Notes: generated by a model from the letters alone, not told the origin. Numbered from the stretch's first letter, positions 20,590 through 33,819 are shown. The stretch: 64,000 bases of DNA from Termitomyces sp. T153 (GCA_018296165.2 JACKQL020000005.1:248001-312000), one strand, 5' to 3'. Made by a program: numbers and translations.

Positions 20590-20950
20590 TCTTCTCTATT
20601 GATTGTCCATATGGCATGTCCCATCACCTGTCATTTAGGACAACTGCAAATAAAGTGTCCCTGCTCACCACATAGGATGCATGCACCCTCCTTCCATTGT
20701 TTCTCCTGGGTTTCCCCTGGCACGTTGATCCATGGGCTATCCTGGATCCTGTTCACACATAAGGCTTCTTGGTTATTGGCGGGGTCCAGAATGTTGTTGT
20801 GGTCATTGGAGTTGGTGTCCAAGGGTTCCGGGGTTTCATGGAGGTCAGCGGCATTGAGCTGGGCAGGTGGATGTTGTCCCAGGGGTCAATTGGTGCTAGT
20901 AGTTCCTCAGCCCAGAGGAAAACGGGGTGCGGAATTGGTGGGGTTGGCAG
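20590..20950 (-). pseudogene. A2 gag C-terminus with zinc knuckle
   Basis: Contains CILCGEQGHFICSCPK and the preceding WIDVPGETQEKQWKEG segment. It is truncated at 20950 by the B2 LTR. It shares with A1 the stop directly after the knuckle. Confidence 0.85.
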
Positions 20951-22075
20951 TGATGAGCCCCAGTTATTGCTGAGCACCATGTTTTTGGCATTTTGGACTT
21001 AGCGGCAGCTGACTACCTTGAATCCAACACAAGTCACAACACTCAGCACATGAGACTTAGCCCGAGGATTGGACCAAAGCATGAGACTTTAGTGACCGCA
21101 AGACTTATTGATCACAAGAAACATCATGTGGAGTCTGGAACTTGAGCCTAAATCATTAAGGCCTAGACCCTCCCTAGCAATGATTATTAGCAACCCTAGC
21201 AACTCTAGCAATGAAACGGCGTTCCCTTACTATATATGGACAAATTATCAGATGCATACCTTTTTACTATCATTTCTTTTGCCAAGCTTACCAACATACT
21301 TGAATGGCATCTACGCTTCAGGTATTGACATTGGACTTGTTACTTTTTGGTTTCATTTGCAATTAGGTGCCGCCAAGACTTTGCCTATGATTTCTCACTT
21401 AGTTACAGACTGACGCCTCATATGCACCCTAAACACAGTGACAGACACTGTTGCTAGTGGTGCCTATTTGTTTACTTTCCCATACTACACTTTGAAACAT
21501 ATAAATACAGACTGTACATAGACACTAGAATAAAAAAACAATTGGAGAACTGCTATCTTTGAGCCTACCAGCAAGAGATTTCACTTTGCCTCTTTCACTC
21601 TTTTTATTGCCTTTGACCCAGGCTTAGCAATAAGCCTCCTTGACTTCAACCTCGACTTAGTGTGGTGCCAACTGCAGGTGCCTATTTTAGTTAATCCGAC
21701 TTAATGACACTAGCAACTATGGCTAGTGACCAGTTTACATTCATCCCTTAATTTTAGTCTTCCTGTTGCCGCCTTTCCCTGTCTCTACCCCATTCCCTCA
21801 CCCTCCACTACCTCCATTAGGAGGGTGTTTTGTCTTAGCGACATTACTGGTCTTTACCCCTTTTTCTTTCCTGATCGTCACTAGCGACTTCTGCTAGCAA
21901 TAGCAACTCCTATCGACATCACTCCACAATGTAACTCTCGCTCTAGTTCTCTGGGACGGTTACTGACTTGCCCTCAACTCTTAACTTCCTACTGCTAGCT
22001 ACCCTATCTAGAGACTAGTATTAGGTCCTCTTTTTAGGTTTCCTGCACGGCACTAGGCAGCATAGGAGCACATCA
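20951..22075 (+). repeat. B2 5' LTR
   Basis: 1125 bp, TGATGAGCCCC...GCACATCA, collinear with the B1 LTR. TAGCGAC words of B1 are mostly TAGCAAC or TAGTGAC here. The TATAAATA box survives near 21500. Confidence 0.93.
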
Positions 22076-22099
22076 TTTTGGAGCCCACCACGAGGGACT

Positions 22100-24741
22100 T
22101 TGAAGTTAACCATTCCACCAGCAACCAGAGCTCAAGCAAAACATCGCTTGGAAAACCTTGTTGAATCAACTCTGCCTTCATTTTTGACCCATCAGCACTC
22201 TGCGCCAGCAGCCCATCCTCGACCTCTTGCCGACAAACTCAAAACCGCTAAAAACCTTCATGACATTAGCAAAATCCTTGCCAATTTTCCAGGCGCCTTT
22301 ATCAAAAGTTTCCTCGATGCACCACTTTCACCTTTGACTCCGACTGACTCTATCTTTCTCCCAGAAGCCCAATCTATCCCTTCATCACCAACTAACCCCC
22401 TTCCTTCACTAAACCTGACAATTGCTAATATGAACAACAACCCCACAGCTCAGTGTGCTAGAATGCCGCCACGCAACAACACAACTGCACCTAAATGGGA
22501 TGAGAGTTGCCCTAGGGAACTCCCCCAATACTTCAAGGAACTAGAATACCTCTTTGCTGACTGCGGCATTGCTGACAACACCCAGAAGAAGGAATATGCG
22601 TCGCGATACATCTCTTACAACACAGCAGAAACCTGGCTTGGCTTACCTGAATTTGGCAACAATATTGGCAACAACACTCCCGAACCATATACTTACCAGG
22701 AATAGAAATTGGCATTGCTTAGGCTGTACCCTGGCGCTGATGCTAGCGCTTGTTATAACCTTGGTGACTTGGAACAGCTGGTCAACCAGACTTTCAACAG
22801 CGGCTTAGCAACTTTGGGAAGGTTCTCTGATTACTACAGGGATTTCCAACGTATCGCTAGATGGTTACTTGCTAACGGTAAGCTCTATTGTAATGAGGAA
22901 CGTTGCTTGTTCCAACAAGGTATCCCTATGTCGCCATGGTCCAAAATTGTTTGTTGCCTCAAAATCACTCTTCCCGACCACCATCCTGAGGACCCTTATG
23001 ATGTTGACCAAGTTTTTGAGGGTGCCAAATGGGTTTTAAAGGGAATGGACACCTCTATGACCAAGACCAGCAATGGCACCAGTGGTATTCCTTTGTCATT
23101 GCCAATTGCTAACGCACCAGCTGCCCCTTCACCTATGCCTAAGCAAGAAACTTTGGAATTAACAACTACCACAGTGATAGTCAGTGCCTTGGAACATTTG
23201 GAAGCTCTGTTGACCAATGGTAATGCCCAACCTCATCAACAGTTTGCTAACAGCACTTGCCACTTTTGTGGCGAAATTGGTCACACCATAGTCCGCAGCA
23301 TGTGTATGAAACTGGAGCAAATGATTCAACAGGGTAAGGTCCATCGGAATGCCAAGGGAAAGATCATTTTACCATCAGGCACTATGATCCCTAATTATTT
23401 TGGCAAGCGACTATACATGGAACACATCAAGGAATGGCATAGGCTTAACCCAGGACAAATTGTTACCGGCAGACTCTCTTCCAATGCTAACCCAGATCCC
23501 AAGCAAGCGGCTATGCAGCAGTCGCTAATCCACAAAGTCATGCAACAGGACATCGCTATGGGCTGAGCGCTAAGCAAGGAAGAACAGATTGAGGCTTTGG
23601 AACGTGAACTCTTTGCACTCAGGCGACCTGGCAAAAAGTTTGACAGTGTACAAGTCCCCCACGCAGCTTATCAACCAGCAAATAATACCCCAAAGGCAAC
23701 ACCCCCAACTAGCAACACTTCAGTGACTTCATCCTCTTCTGATTCGACTTCAGCTCCTGCTGCTAAGCCCACAGACAAAGGCAAAGCATCTGAACATACC
23801 GTCATTAATGAACAACCACCCATTGCTAAGGAACCCGTTGCTCAGCCTCCCATTCATCCGTTTTCCAGCATCCCTGGTCACTATGTACCCCCCGCTAACA
23901 GGAATTCTGTTGCTCCTGACCAAACTAACGATGGCGCATATCGAACTATGCCACCCATTTACGACATTGAGCAGTCCAAGGCAGTTTTTGAACAGGTTTT
24001 AAGCACCAAGGTTACAGTATTGGTTGGTGAACTTTGCTCAGTATCACAGGACATCCGGAATCAGTTTAGAACAGTGGTTATGCCCAAATGACTAGTAGGC
24101 ACTAGCGCTAATACTGTACAGGACCCCAGCAACATTTTTGAAGATATATTACCAACTTTTGCTATTGAAGAACCCCAGTTTTTGCTAGGATCTAACGTCA
24201 ATACCATTAATGGACTTACCTTGGATAGGGCACCTTTTGCATCTGTTGACCCGTCAAAGCCTACATCGATTTGCTACCCCATGGAGAAGAGCCTGTGGTG
24301 CTCACTGTCACTAAGGATTCTCAGTCACTTTGTACCATCATGATGCTGATCAACAACAAAGAGGAAGTGGAATGCATTCACAACAGTGGCTCTCAGATTA
24401 TTTCGATGTCAGCAGAAATCGCCAGCAACCTTGGACTATCCTATGATCCCAACATAGTTTTAAACATGCAGAGCGCTAACAGCACCATGGACCAATTGCT
24501 AGGACTTGCTCAAAACGTACCATGTACTATTGGCGACATTACGGTTTATCTCCAAATCCATGTTTTACAGTCTCCCACCTACGACATTCTACTTGGACTC
24601 CCCTTTGATGTACTAACTCAAAGTACGATCAACATGCTTAGCAACGTCGAAACTACTATAACAATTACAGACCCCAATACTGGCCAACGGCGCACCATCC
24701 TTACCTTTCCTGTGGCAGATCCAAAAAGAACAACTGCCAAA
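22100..24741 (+). pseudogene. B2 gag-protease, decayed
   Basis: Collinear with B1 gag. Broken by TAG near 22704, TGA near 23564 and another near 24089. The zinc knuckle keeps the wide C-X2-C-X4-H-X6-C spacing. The protease reads HNSGSQ, so the catalytic Asp is lost. One base is missing just before the pol start compared with B1 and B3, which puts protease and pol in one frame. Confidence 0.9.
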
Positions 24742-27700
24742 ATGTTTGCTTTGAAACAGAAGCACCCTGTTGCTTTCATCACTGAAGGCATGGATGAAGA
24801 AGATAGCGACATAGCAATTGTTATCAGCTATGACCATTCAACTGGTCTAGTGACTTGTATAGCTTCTTGTGATTTAGACAACAACATTTTACTTACTAAT
24901 TCTGACACACAGACTAATCCTGCGCTAGCATACCTTTATGCTATGGCTAGCAACATATCTGATTTGCCCCTCCCACCTCATTCTTATCTGGTTTCTGCTG
25001 ACACATTTCATCCCTTGATTCTTGGACAGACTTTACCACTTGGTACACACATTACAGACACTACCCCCACCTATGTTAACATTCCATTCCCCATTCAGTT
25101 TGCCACTAACAAACCCCCTAAGTGAAGAGGAGTTCAAGTAAAGAAGAAGTACAAACCTGTCGCCATGAAAACCAAACCAGTTGCCAGCCATGTTAGCGAG
25201 GATTTTTGAATCAAGCATCAGATTATTAGCAATCTGCTAGCGACAATCCCTCAGCTCAATCCAAATCCACCACCTTTTGTCCTGACAAAGCGATTCACTG
25301 GTGAACAACAAGTGAAACTTGTTAAGGACCACAACACAGAATTCCTCACTACCAACGAAATCAACATACTAGTTGACATGGTCACCAAGCAGGAAAAAGC
25401 TTTTGCTTAGGAAGATTCCAAACGAGAAACTTTGTGCCCCAACTTTTTCCTGCCAGTATGCATACCAACAATTCCGCATGTACTGTGGGTCCAGCATAAT
25501 CGCCCCATACCCCCAGGACTAGAAAAGGAAGTATGTGAGATTATTTGTGACAAGATTAGTGCTGGTGTTTATGGACCTTTGAACTCTGCTTATCGCTTGC
25601 AATGGTTTTGTGTTCTCAAGAAGAATGGTAAGCTCAGAATTGTGCACAGTCTTGAGCTGTTAAACCATGTCACCATTTGCCATTCTGGAGTACCACCCCT
25701 TCCAGATCACATTGCAGAATCTTTTGCTGGACGCATTTGTGGTGCCACTCTCGACCTCTATGTTGGCTACGACGAGTGACTTATTGACCCCACTTCATGT
25801 GACTTAACAACATTCCAGACTCTGTTTGGCACTCTTTGCTTAGTAACCTTGCCAATGGGATGGACCAACTCTGTGCCTATTTTTTACAATGACATTACTT
25901 TCATTTTGCAGCCAGAGATCCCCCATAACATGCTCAGCTTTATTGATGACATTGGCACTAAAGGACCCAAGGACTGGAAGATTGTTAACGGTAAACCCAC
26001 TAAGCATCCTGCTAATCCAAACATTTGCCTAGTGCTATGGGAGTTCTTTGAGCTTCTCAACAGGGTTCTCCAGTGAATGAAATATTGCAGTGGCACTTTT
26101 TCTAGTCACAAACTTGTTCTTTGTGCCCTGACTTTCAAGATTCTAGGTCATGTTTGCACTCCTAGCGGTCAAATCCCTGACAAAAGTCGCTTAGCCCTAA
26201 TTGAGTGGTGGGGCCCTTGCAAGCCGCTATCAGAAGTCCAAGCCTTTCTGGGCACAGTTGGGGTACTTAGGATTTTTGTCAAGAACTTTGCCCATTGAGC
26301 CAACAACCTAACAAAACTTACTCAAGTTGGCGTCCCTTTTGAGTTTGGCCCTGACCAGATAAATGCTCAACATGACCTCGTGAAAGCCTTACAAGACGCT
26401 AAGCCCCTAGTTGCTATCGACTATGAATCGCCTGACCCTGTCATCCTAGCAGTGGACACCTCATACATAGCAGTTGGATATTACCTTTGCCAGTGCACTA
26501 GCAACAATCACAAGGAATGCTGCCACAACCGCTTTGGATCAATTACACTAAACAACAGAGAAGCCAGATTCAGTCAGCCCAAGTTGGAACTCTATGGCCT
26601 TTATTGAGTGCTACAAGCTTTATGGATGTACCTCATTGGTGTTAGGAACCTTATCATCAAAGTCGACGCTCGCTACATTAAGGGTATGCTTCAGAACCCT
26701 GACATCCAGCTTTCCACTAGCATGACCTGCTGGATTATGGCAATTTTGATGTTTCACTTCAAGCTGGTCCACATCAAAGGAACTTTCCATGGCCCCAATG
26801 GTCTTTCACAATGCCTGCCACAGCCTGGTGACCCTCCAGCAGACAATAGCGACAGCTCCGTTTATGAGGATTGGATAGATCGCTTACATGGGTTTATTCA
26901 CCAAGTTCAGCTACCACTGCCACTACTTCGCCAAGTTTCCACAGCTTCCCATCACCTACCTCCTTTGGCCGAGTATGATTATTTGCATCCTTTAGTGACT
27001 TTTACCAGTGACACTGGCACGGCCCCCCGGTTAGTGGCCAGCAATGAGATTCAGCCTCTCCGAGATGATGGCACCACTACTTATAGCGATGTACTTTGCA
27101 GTGCCAAAGCTATTGCCAGCAATGCTCACATACTTCTAGTTGAAAAATGGCTTCACAATCTCAACAGACCTGAGGGCCTTAGCAACAAAGACTATGCCAC
27201 TTTTGTTTGCTATGCCTCTATGTTCTTTGCTACCAGAGGCAAACTTTGGTGAAGAAGTCAAGATGGCGCTCATAAGCTGTTTGTGCCTATCGCTAGCCGC
27301 TTATGGGTCTTGAGAGCTACACATGACAACTTGGGTCATACAGGAATTTTTGCTACTCGCTCAGCCCTTTTAGAATGATTTTGGTGGCCTCAAGTTAGCG
27401 CTGATATAGTATAGTACCTTCAGACTTGCCACCTCTGCCAAATACACCAGACGACCAAAGTTCTCATCCCGCCAACGGTCGCTATGCCAGTGCCCTTGTT
27501 CAGCAAGATATACGTGGACACTATGTCCATGCCTCCCTCCAATAAGTTCAAATATATCATTCAAGGACGTTGTTTGCTAACTCATTACCCCGAGTTTTGC
27601 ATGCTCGCAAGAGAGAACACCGAAGCTATTGCTAGGTGGCTATACAAGGATGTCATCTGTCGTTGGGGAGTGCTTAGTGAAATTGTTACTGACAATGAAC

Positions 27701-28518
27701 CTCCCATCCTAAAGGCAGTTACCTACTTGGCAAAGAAGTATAACTTGCACCACATCCAGATCTCTGGTTACAATAAGCATGCTAATGGAATAGTAGAGTG
27801 GCCCCATTTTGATGTTTGCCAAGCCCTCTTCAAAGCAGTTGACGGTGATCAGTCCAGGTGGAGTACTGCTACTTATTCTGTATTTTGGTCAGAACGGGTT
27901 ACCATTCGCAAGCGAATGGGTTGCTCCCCTTACTTCGTGACAACCAGTACCCACCCTCTCTTGCCAGCTGACATAGTAGAAGCGACATATTTGCAACCAC
28001 CGCCAAACTTGCTATTGTCAACAACAGACCTCATAGCCCACTGAGCGATTGATCTCCAACGCCGCCCAGAGGATCTTGACCGCCTTCACAGTCATGTTCT
28101 TAGCGCTCGTTGCCTAGCAGCCATTTGCTTCAAAACAGAACATGCCACTACAATCTGCAATTACAACTTCAAAGCAGGTGACCTTGTACTAATGAGGAAT
28201 ACTAGAATCAAGGTAATGCATAACAAGAAGATGAAGCCTCATTACCTAGGCCCCTTAGTGGTAATCTCTCGCAACCATGGAGGTGCTTGCATTCTTTGTG
28301 AACTAGATGGCTCTGTACTGCATTGTCCCATTGCTGCCTTTTGTTTAGTCCCCTATTTTGCTAGAGAACACATAATAGTGCCTAGCGATGCTTCTGATAT
28401 TGACACCTCTCAACTCAGAGAAATGGAGCAAACTGAACTTGTCGATGACAATGATACTGGAGACGTAATCAGTGAAGAAGAAAGCTACCTTCTGCTAAGC
28501 CTTAGCGACTTATCTTGA
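24742..28518 (+). pseudogene. B2 pol, decayed
   Basis: Collinear with B1 pol, including FIDD (near 25945), RNase H, the integrase zinc region and the DDE core. At least eight in-frame stops are present. Near 25785, 26075, 26296, 26605, 27375 and 28042 the B1 codon or its overlap carries CG and B2 carries TG. Non-functional. Confidence 0.92.
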
Positions 28519-28668
28519 CTCTGCCTCATTTCTCATTGTTCCTATCTGTATTATCCAGAAAAACCTGTCAACATTCTACTTTACTAGTTTCTTGTTTTGA
28601 TGCTGTGCTTGGCCATTCTGTCGCCAGCACTTGGCATGCCTCTAGAGCGTTAGGTGACAGTTGCCAAC

Positions 28669-29628
28669 TAGGCGGACATGATGCCCTGCACTTATAACCT
28701 AGCATCCCAGGGTTGGTGCAGAGTGAAGGGACTTGCAAAGGGGAGCTAGGGGAGGCAGTCCAAGCAAGTCTGGAATGGTCCAGAGGAGTCTAAGACCCAA
28801 TATATTAGACATCAAACCTGGGTGGGTGTCAGGAACAAGTTTGTGGGTGTGCAAGTAGACTGCGGGGTAAGCAGAGACTTTGCAGTTGATGGGGGTGGAG
28901 CCGGGGTTTGAAGGGGGATTGCCATGGCTTGATGGGTTCTGGGGCCAAGTGAGGAGTGAGGTCCGGAGTTGTTGTAAGAATGTTTGGGTCATAGCATGTG
29001 TGCAGAGTTCATGCTGACATTGGAGAAGAAAGGAACTTAGAGGAACAGAGGAAATATACACAGTTGAGATGAGACAGAAGAAAGAGATTTATTTGAAACT
29101 AAAAATAGAAATAGAGATGAGACAAAAGACAAGACACAGGAAACCAGTAAATGCAATATCAAGCCTAAAGTACCAGGGGTTATTCTATGACTTGTATACC
29201 AACTACTGGGGGGCCCCAGAGGACAGAGTTTATGGTGGAGGGGCTTGACAGAGCTGCATGGAGTCGACAGGTGTTGGGTGCAATTGTGGAGTGGGCCATG
29301 GTGACATTCTGATGGGATCAGCTGAAAAGTGGGTCGCTCCGGGGTTGTTGGGTGCTCTCCAGCAGGTCGGGGGAATTAGGGTGGGGGGTCAGGGTTGTGT
29401 GACATGGTCAGGAACGGTGGGAAAAGTCTCAGGAGTTCAGGGGAATTCAGGGGATGCGTCAATGGCTGTGGAGGGCATTGGAATTGATTGTGGAGCCATC
29501 AGGGTTTGCCAAGGAAGTGTCAGAGTTACCCAGAGTGGGCATGGAGGGTGGATGAGGGTTGGGGGAGTTTGGCAGAGCATTGGGGAGGACTGGAAGTGGT
29601 GCCAGGGTCTAGAGAGTGGGTCATGACA
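28669..29628 (-). repeat. Family A LTR, partial (start missing)
   Basis: Matches the A1 LTR from the ACTAGGCGGAC region to the terminal TCATGACA, lacking about 50 bp at the left. It joins B2 at the left and the A3 integrase at the right. Decayed. Confidence 0.85.
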
Positions 29629-30173
29629 AAACAGAATGAGTAAACCAGATGTTGGAACAGTATCTCCACCTCTACATTAACTATTTACAGAATGACTGGC
29701 ATGCAGAACTCTCCCTCACCAAGTTTACCTACAACAACATGCCTCACTCTGTCACTGGAGTTTCCACCTCTACGCCAATAAGGGCTACAACTCCCAGCTT
29801 ATGCTATCCCTCAAAGATATCCCCTCCCATGTCATCCACAAAGTCACTGAGGACCTTCAATCCCTCCATCAGTTCCTCCAGGATGAGATCAACACTGCCA
29901 ATCAAGCCTACTCCAAGCATGCCAATGCCCAATGCAAACTGACTCCTGACTGGCCTCCTGGCACCTTGATCTAGCTTGATCAATGAAATCTCAAGACCTG
30001 GAGGCCCTCCATCAAGCTTGATCACAAATGCTTTGGCCCCTTCAAAATCCTCTAGAAGGTCTCCACACATGCCTATAAGCTTGATCTATCCCCAGGCCTG
30101 AAGGGTCTCCACCCCATATTCCATGTGTGACTCCTTGAAAGACACACTCCAGACCCCTTCCCTGGGCAATGTC
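29629..30173 (+). pseudogene. A3 integrase C-terminal region (first part of split pol)
   Basis: Plus-strand chromodomain-type integrase after the catalytic Glu: VNQMLEQYLHLYINYLQNDW, then DWPPGTLI, RPSIKLDHKCFGPFKI and HPIFHV of the GPY/F region. Broken by frameshifts and stops. It is interrupted at 30173 by LTR L1 and resumes at 37541. Only 3' halves of this element type occur here, with family A LTRs and the family A leader, so they are assigned to family A. Confidence 0.82.
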
Positions 30174-30390
30174 TGTCAGGTTCTGCTGACCACGGGAGCT
30201 CAGCTACACTGGGCAAGTCCTTACTAGGCAGATGTGATTCCCTGCACTGACAACTGGGCACTCAGAGGTGTTCCAAACACTGGGGACTTGTGAGGATAGT
30301 TAGTGGGAATTGATTCAAGCAAGTCCGGGGAGGTCCAGAGGAGTAGAGGATGAATTGCAGGGAAGGGGGACAGGCTTGGCAGGGTTCAGG
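30174..30390 (-). repeat. LTR L1, left piece
   Basis: Begins TGTCAGGTTCTGC. With 36725-37540 it forms one family A LTR split by B3. It inserted into A3 pol, with 5-bp flanks ATGTC (30169-30173) and ATGTT (37541-37545), a target duplication differing by one C/T. Confidence 0.8.
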
Positions 30391-30858
30391 CATCCCCATA
30401 CTGAAATATTGACTGTCCTCAGTCAACCCCAAAGTCATGTGCTTGATTGCTTGGTCTGTGCATCAGAGAGATTCAAATAAAATGGCTGGTGGTATCACTT
30501 GAACTTCGTCATCCCCACTTTCTTCTCATCTACTCTCCACTACAATCTCAATCTTATTGCTATGTCCAATCTTGCCTCTCAACTCGAAAGGATTACAATG
30601 GCCCACACCTTCCTGGAACGTGTTGAATGATTGCTCACTGTGGCTTGTGCTTCCTTGGTGAAGGATCCTTGCTTGGCAGTCACTGCTATCTTTCAGATGT
30701 GGCTGCAGTGGTTCAAGACCACGGGGAGTGGGGTTGAGTGGCCAGAGTTGGCAACTGTTGAGAGGGAGTGTTGCCAACTATATGAGCAGTACCAGGGGGA
30801 TGAATGGGTTTGCCCATTTGATGTCCACTTTGTAAGTCTCTTCTTTTCTTCTCTTAGC
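30391..30858 (-). mobile_element. B3, 3' internal end with antisense exon 1
   Basis: Reverse complement of the B1 internal end (about 14270-14720), reaching to just before the polypurine tract. The 3' LTR is absent. L2 separates it from the rest of B3. Confidence 0.86.
30562..30831 (+). pseudogene. Exon 1 of family B antisense gene, fossil copy in B3
   Basis: 270 bp from ATG to the splice donor, exactly the length of B1 exon 1, ending DVHF and followed by GTAAGT. One in-frame TGA near 30628 sits where B1 has CGA. The downstream exons are deleted. It shows that the antisense gene was already present in an older family B copy and had the same first exon boundary. Confidence 0.85.
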
Positions 30859-31717
30859 TGTCAGGTTCTGCTGACCACGGGGGCTCAGCTACATTGGGCA
30901 AGTCCTTACTAGGCAGACGTGATTCCCTGCACTGACAACCAGGCACTTGGAGGTGTTCCAAACACTGGGGACCTGTGAGGATAGCCAGAGGAAATTGATC
31001 TGGGTAAGTCCGGGGAGGTCTGGAGGAGTAGAGGATGAGTTGCAGGGGAGGGGGACAGGCTTGGCAGGGTTCAGGCATAGTCCATGTGTGAGTATTGCAG
31101 GTGCGGAGGAGGCCGAGGCTATGCAGATGACAGGAGCAGAGCCGGAGTTCTGACGGGAGATTAACAGGGATTGATGGAGTTCAGAGCCAAGCGTATAGCA
31201 GGGCCTGGGGTTGGTAAAGAGTGTTGGAGGTTCATAATTGTAAATGCGGAGTTTGTGAGGATGTTATGGTCAAGAGGACTTGAACATGATAGACAGAATC
31301 AAACGGGACAAGACGGAGTCGAACAGACTGAGACAAAGACAAGACAAGAACAAGAATAGATTCAGGCAGAGACACGGAACAATAACAAAAAGATAATGGA
31401 ATAGAGGCAAGATAAGACCAGGAGACTGAGAATAGGGAAAACGAGACACGGGACACAAAACACAAGAAGAAATAATCAGAAACACATCAGGAAAGGCCAG
31501 TAAGTAGGTAGTTAATCTCAAGACTAGAGTACAAGGAGCTACTCTATGTCTTATATACTGACTACTGAAGAGCTCCGGGGACGTCAGCTGTGGTGGCGAG
31601 GCTTGGCAGAGCTTGACGGAGTCGACCGGTGTCAGTTACAACTAGAGGGCAGGCCACATTGATATGTTGATGGGATCAATTGTGACGCGGTCCATTCCAA
31701 GGTTGTTGTGATACTCC
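30859..31717 (-). repeat. LTR L2 inside B3
   Basis: Starts TGTCAGGTTCTGC and matches L1 throughout. It contains TAATCTCAAGACT at 31513-31525 (complement of the GAGATTA-type transcript start) and CTTATATA near 31548. The right end is truncated at the junction with B3 pol. Confidence 0.8.
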
Positions 31718-31739
31718 AGGGTAAGTCAGTCGCCAGGCT

Positions 31740-33819
31740 GTGGCAGGCATCGTGAAAGACCATTGGGGCCATGGAAAGTTCCTTTGATGTGGACCAGCTT
31801 GAAGTGAAACATCAAAATTGCCATAATCCAGCAGGTCATGCTAGTGGAAAGCTGGATGTCAGGGTTCTGAAGCATACCCTTAATGTAGCGAGCGTCGACT
31901 TTGATGATAAGGTTCCTAACACCAATGAGGTACATCCATAAAGCTTGTAGCACTCAATAAAGGCCATAGAGTTCCAACTTGGGCTGACTGAATCTGGCTT
32001 CTCTGTTGTTTAGTGTAATTGATCCAAAGCGGTTGTGGCAGCATTCCTTGTGATTGTTGCTAGTGCACTGGCAAAGGTAATATCCAACTGCTATGTATGA
32101 GGTGTCCACTGCTAGGATGACAGGGTCAGGCGATTCATAGTCGATAGCAACTAGGGGCTTAGCGTCTTGTAAGGCTTTCACGAGGTCATGTTGAGCATTT
32201 ATCTGGTCAGGGCCAAACTCAAAAGGGACGCCAACTTGAGTAAGTTTTGTTAGGTTGTTGGCTCAATGGGCAAAGTTCTTGACAAAAATCCTAAGTACCC
32301 CAACTGTGCCCAGAAAGGCTTGGACTTCCAATAGTGACTTGCAAGGGCCCCACCACTCAATTAGGGCTAAGCGACTTTTGTCAGGGATTTGACCGCTAGG
32401 AGTGCAAACATGACCTAGAATCTTGAAAGTCAGGGCACAAAGAACAAGTTTGTGACTAGAAAAAGTGCCACTGCAATATTTTATTTGCTAGAGAACCCTG
32501 TTGAAAAGCTCAAAGAACTCCCATAGCACTAGGCAAATGTTTGGATTAGTGGGATGCTTAGCAGGTTTACTGTTAATGATCTTCCAGTCCTTGAGTCCTT
32601 TAGTGCCAATGTTGTCAATAAAGCTGAGCACATTATGGGGGATCTCTGGCTGCAAAATGAAAGTAATGTCATTGTAAAAAATAGGCACAGAGTTGGTCCA
32701 TCCCATCGGCAAGGTTACTAAGTGCAGAGCGCCAAACAGAGTCTGGAATGTTGTTAAGTCATGTGAAGCGGGGTCGATAAGTTGCTCATCATAGCCAATG
32801 TAGAGGTTGAGAGTGGCGCTACAGATGCATCCAGCAAAAGATTCTGCCACGTGGTCTGGAAAGGGTGGTACTCCAGAGTGGTGAATGGTGACATGGTTTA
32901 GTGGCTCAAGACTGTGCACAATTCTGAGCTTACCATTCTTCTTGAGAACACAAAACCATTGTGAGCAATAAGCAGAGTTTAAAGGTTCGTAAACACCAGT
33001 GCTAATCTTGTCATGAATAATCTTGCATACTTCCTTTTCTAGTCCTGGGAGTATGGGGCAATTATGCTGGACCCATGGTATGTGTGGGATTGTCAGTATG
33101 CATACTGGCAGGAAAAAGTTGGGGTGCAAACTTCCTCATTTGGAATCTTCTCAAGCAAAAGCTTTTTCCTGCTTGGCAACCATGTCGACTAGTATGTTGA
33201 TTTTGTCAGTAGTGAGGAATCCTGTGTCGTGGTCCTTAACAAGTTTTGCTTGTCATTCACTAGTGAATTGCTTTATTGGGACAAAAGGTGGTGGATTTGG
33301 ATTGAGCTGAGGGATTGTCGCTAGCAGATTGCTAATAATCTGATGCTTGATTCAAAAATCCTCGCTAACATGGCTGGCAACTGGTTTGGTTTTCATGGCG
33401 ACAGGTTTGTACTTCTTCTTTACTTGAACTCCTCTTTGCTTAGGGGGTTTGTTAGCGACAAACTGAGCGGGGAATGGAATGTTAACATAGGTGGGGGTAG
33501 TGTCTGTAACATGTGTATCAAGTGGTAAAGTCTGTCCAAGAATCAAGGGATTAGATGTATCAGCAGAAACCAGATAAGAAAGAGGTGGAAGGGACAAATC
33601 AGATATGTCGCTAGCCATAGCATAAAGGTATGCTAGCGCAGGATTAGTCTGTGTGTCAGAATTAGTAAGTAAAATGTCATTGTCCGAATCACAAGAAGCT
33701 ATACAAGTTGCTAGACCAATTGAATGGTCATAGCTGATAACGATCGCTATGTTGCTATCTTCTTCATCCATGCCTTTGTTAATGAAAGCAACAGGGTGCT
33801 TCTGTTTCAAAGCAAACAT
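31740..33819 (-). pseudogene. B3 pol (RT and RNase H), decayed
   Basis: Starts with MFALKQKHPVAF in the +1 frame relative to gag, as in B1. RT box reads FIDN instead of FIDD. RT keeps a 213-codon open stretch (32488-33129). The part from about 31740 to 32480 is almost identical to B2 26090-26830, while the rest decayed independently. Confidence 0.88.

Larger units (their letters stand above)
18025..20950 (-). mobile_element. A2: decayed family A fragment (gag end to RNase H)
   Basis: Minus-strand family A internal sequence, CpG-depleted relative to A1, holding the end of gag, the zinc knuckle, both protease-like units, RT and part of RNase H. The left side is cut by the A1 LTR. The right side is cut by B2, which inserted into its gag. 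RNase H has a deletion and a short tandem repeat of CACTTGCTGTCCCAATCCC near 18180-18225. Confidence 0.9.
20951..28668 (+). mobile_element. B2: decayed family B element lacking its 3' end
   Basis: Plus-strand copy with a 5' LTR, gag-protease and pol. It ends about 150 bp after the pol stop, where it joins a family A LTR, so the antisense gene and 3' LTR are missing. Nearly all differences from B1 are CpG to TpG or CpA, and most pol stops are CGA to TGA. Confidence 0.94.

Noticed and set aside
20951..28518. Classical RIP as in Neurospora
   Set aside because: Changes are concentrated at CpG, not CpA; no sign of general TpA gain.
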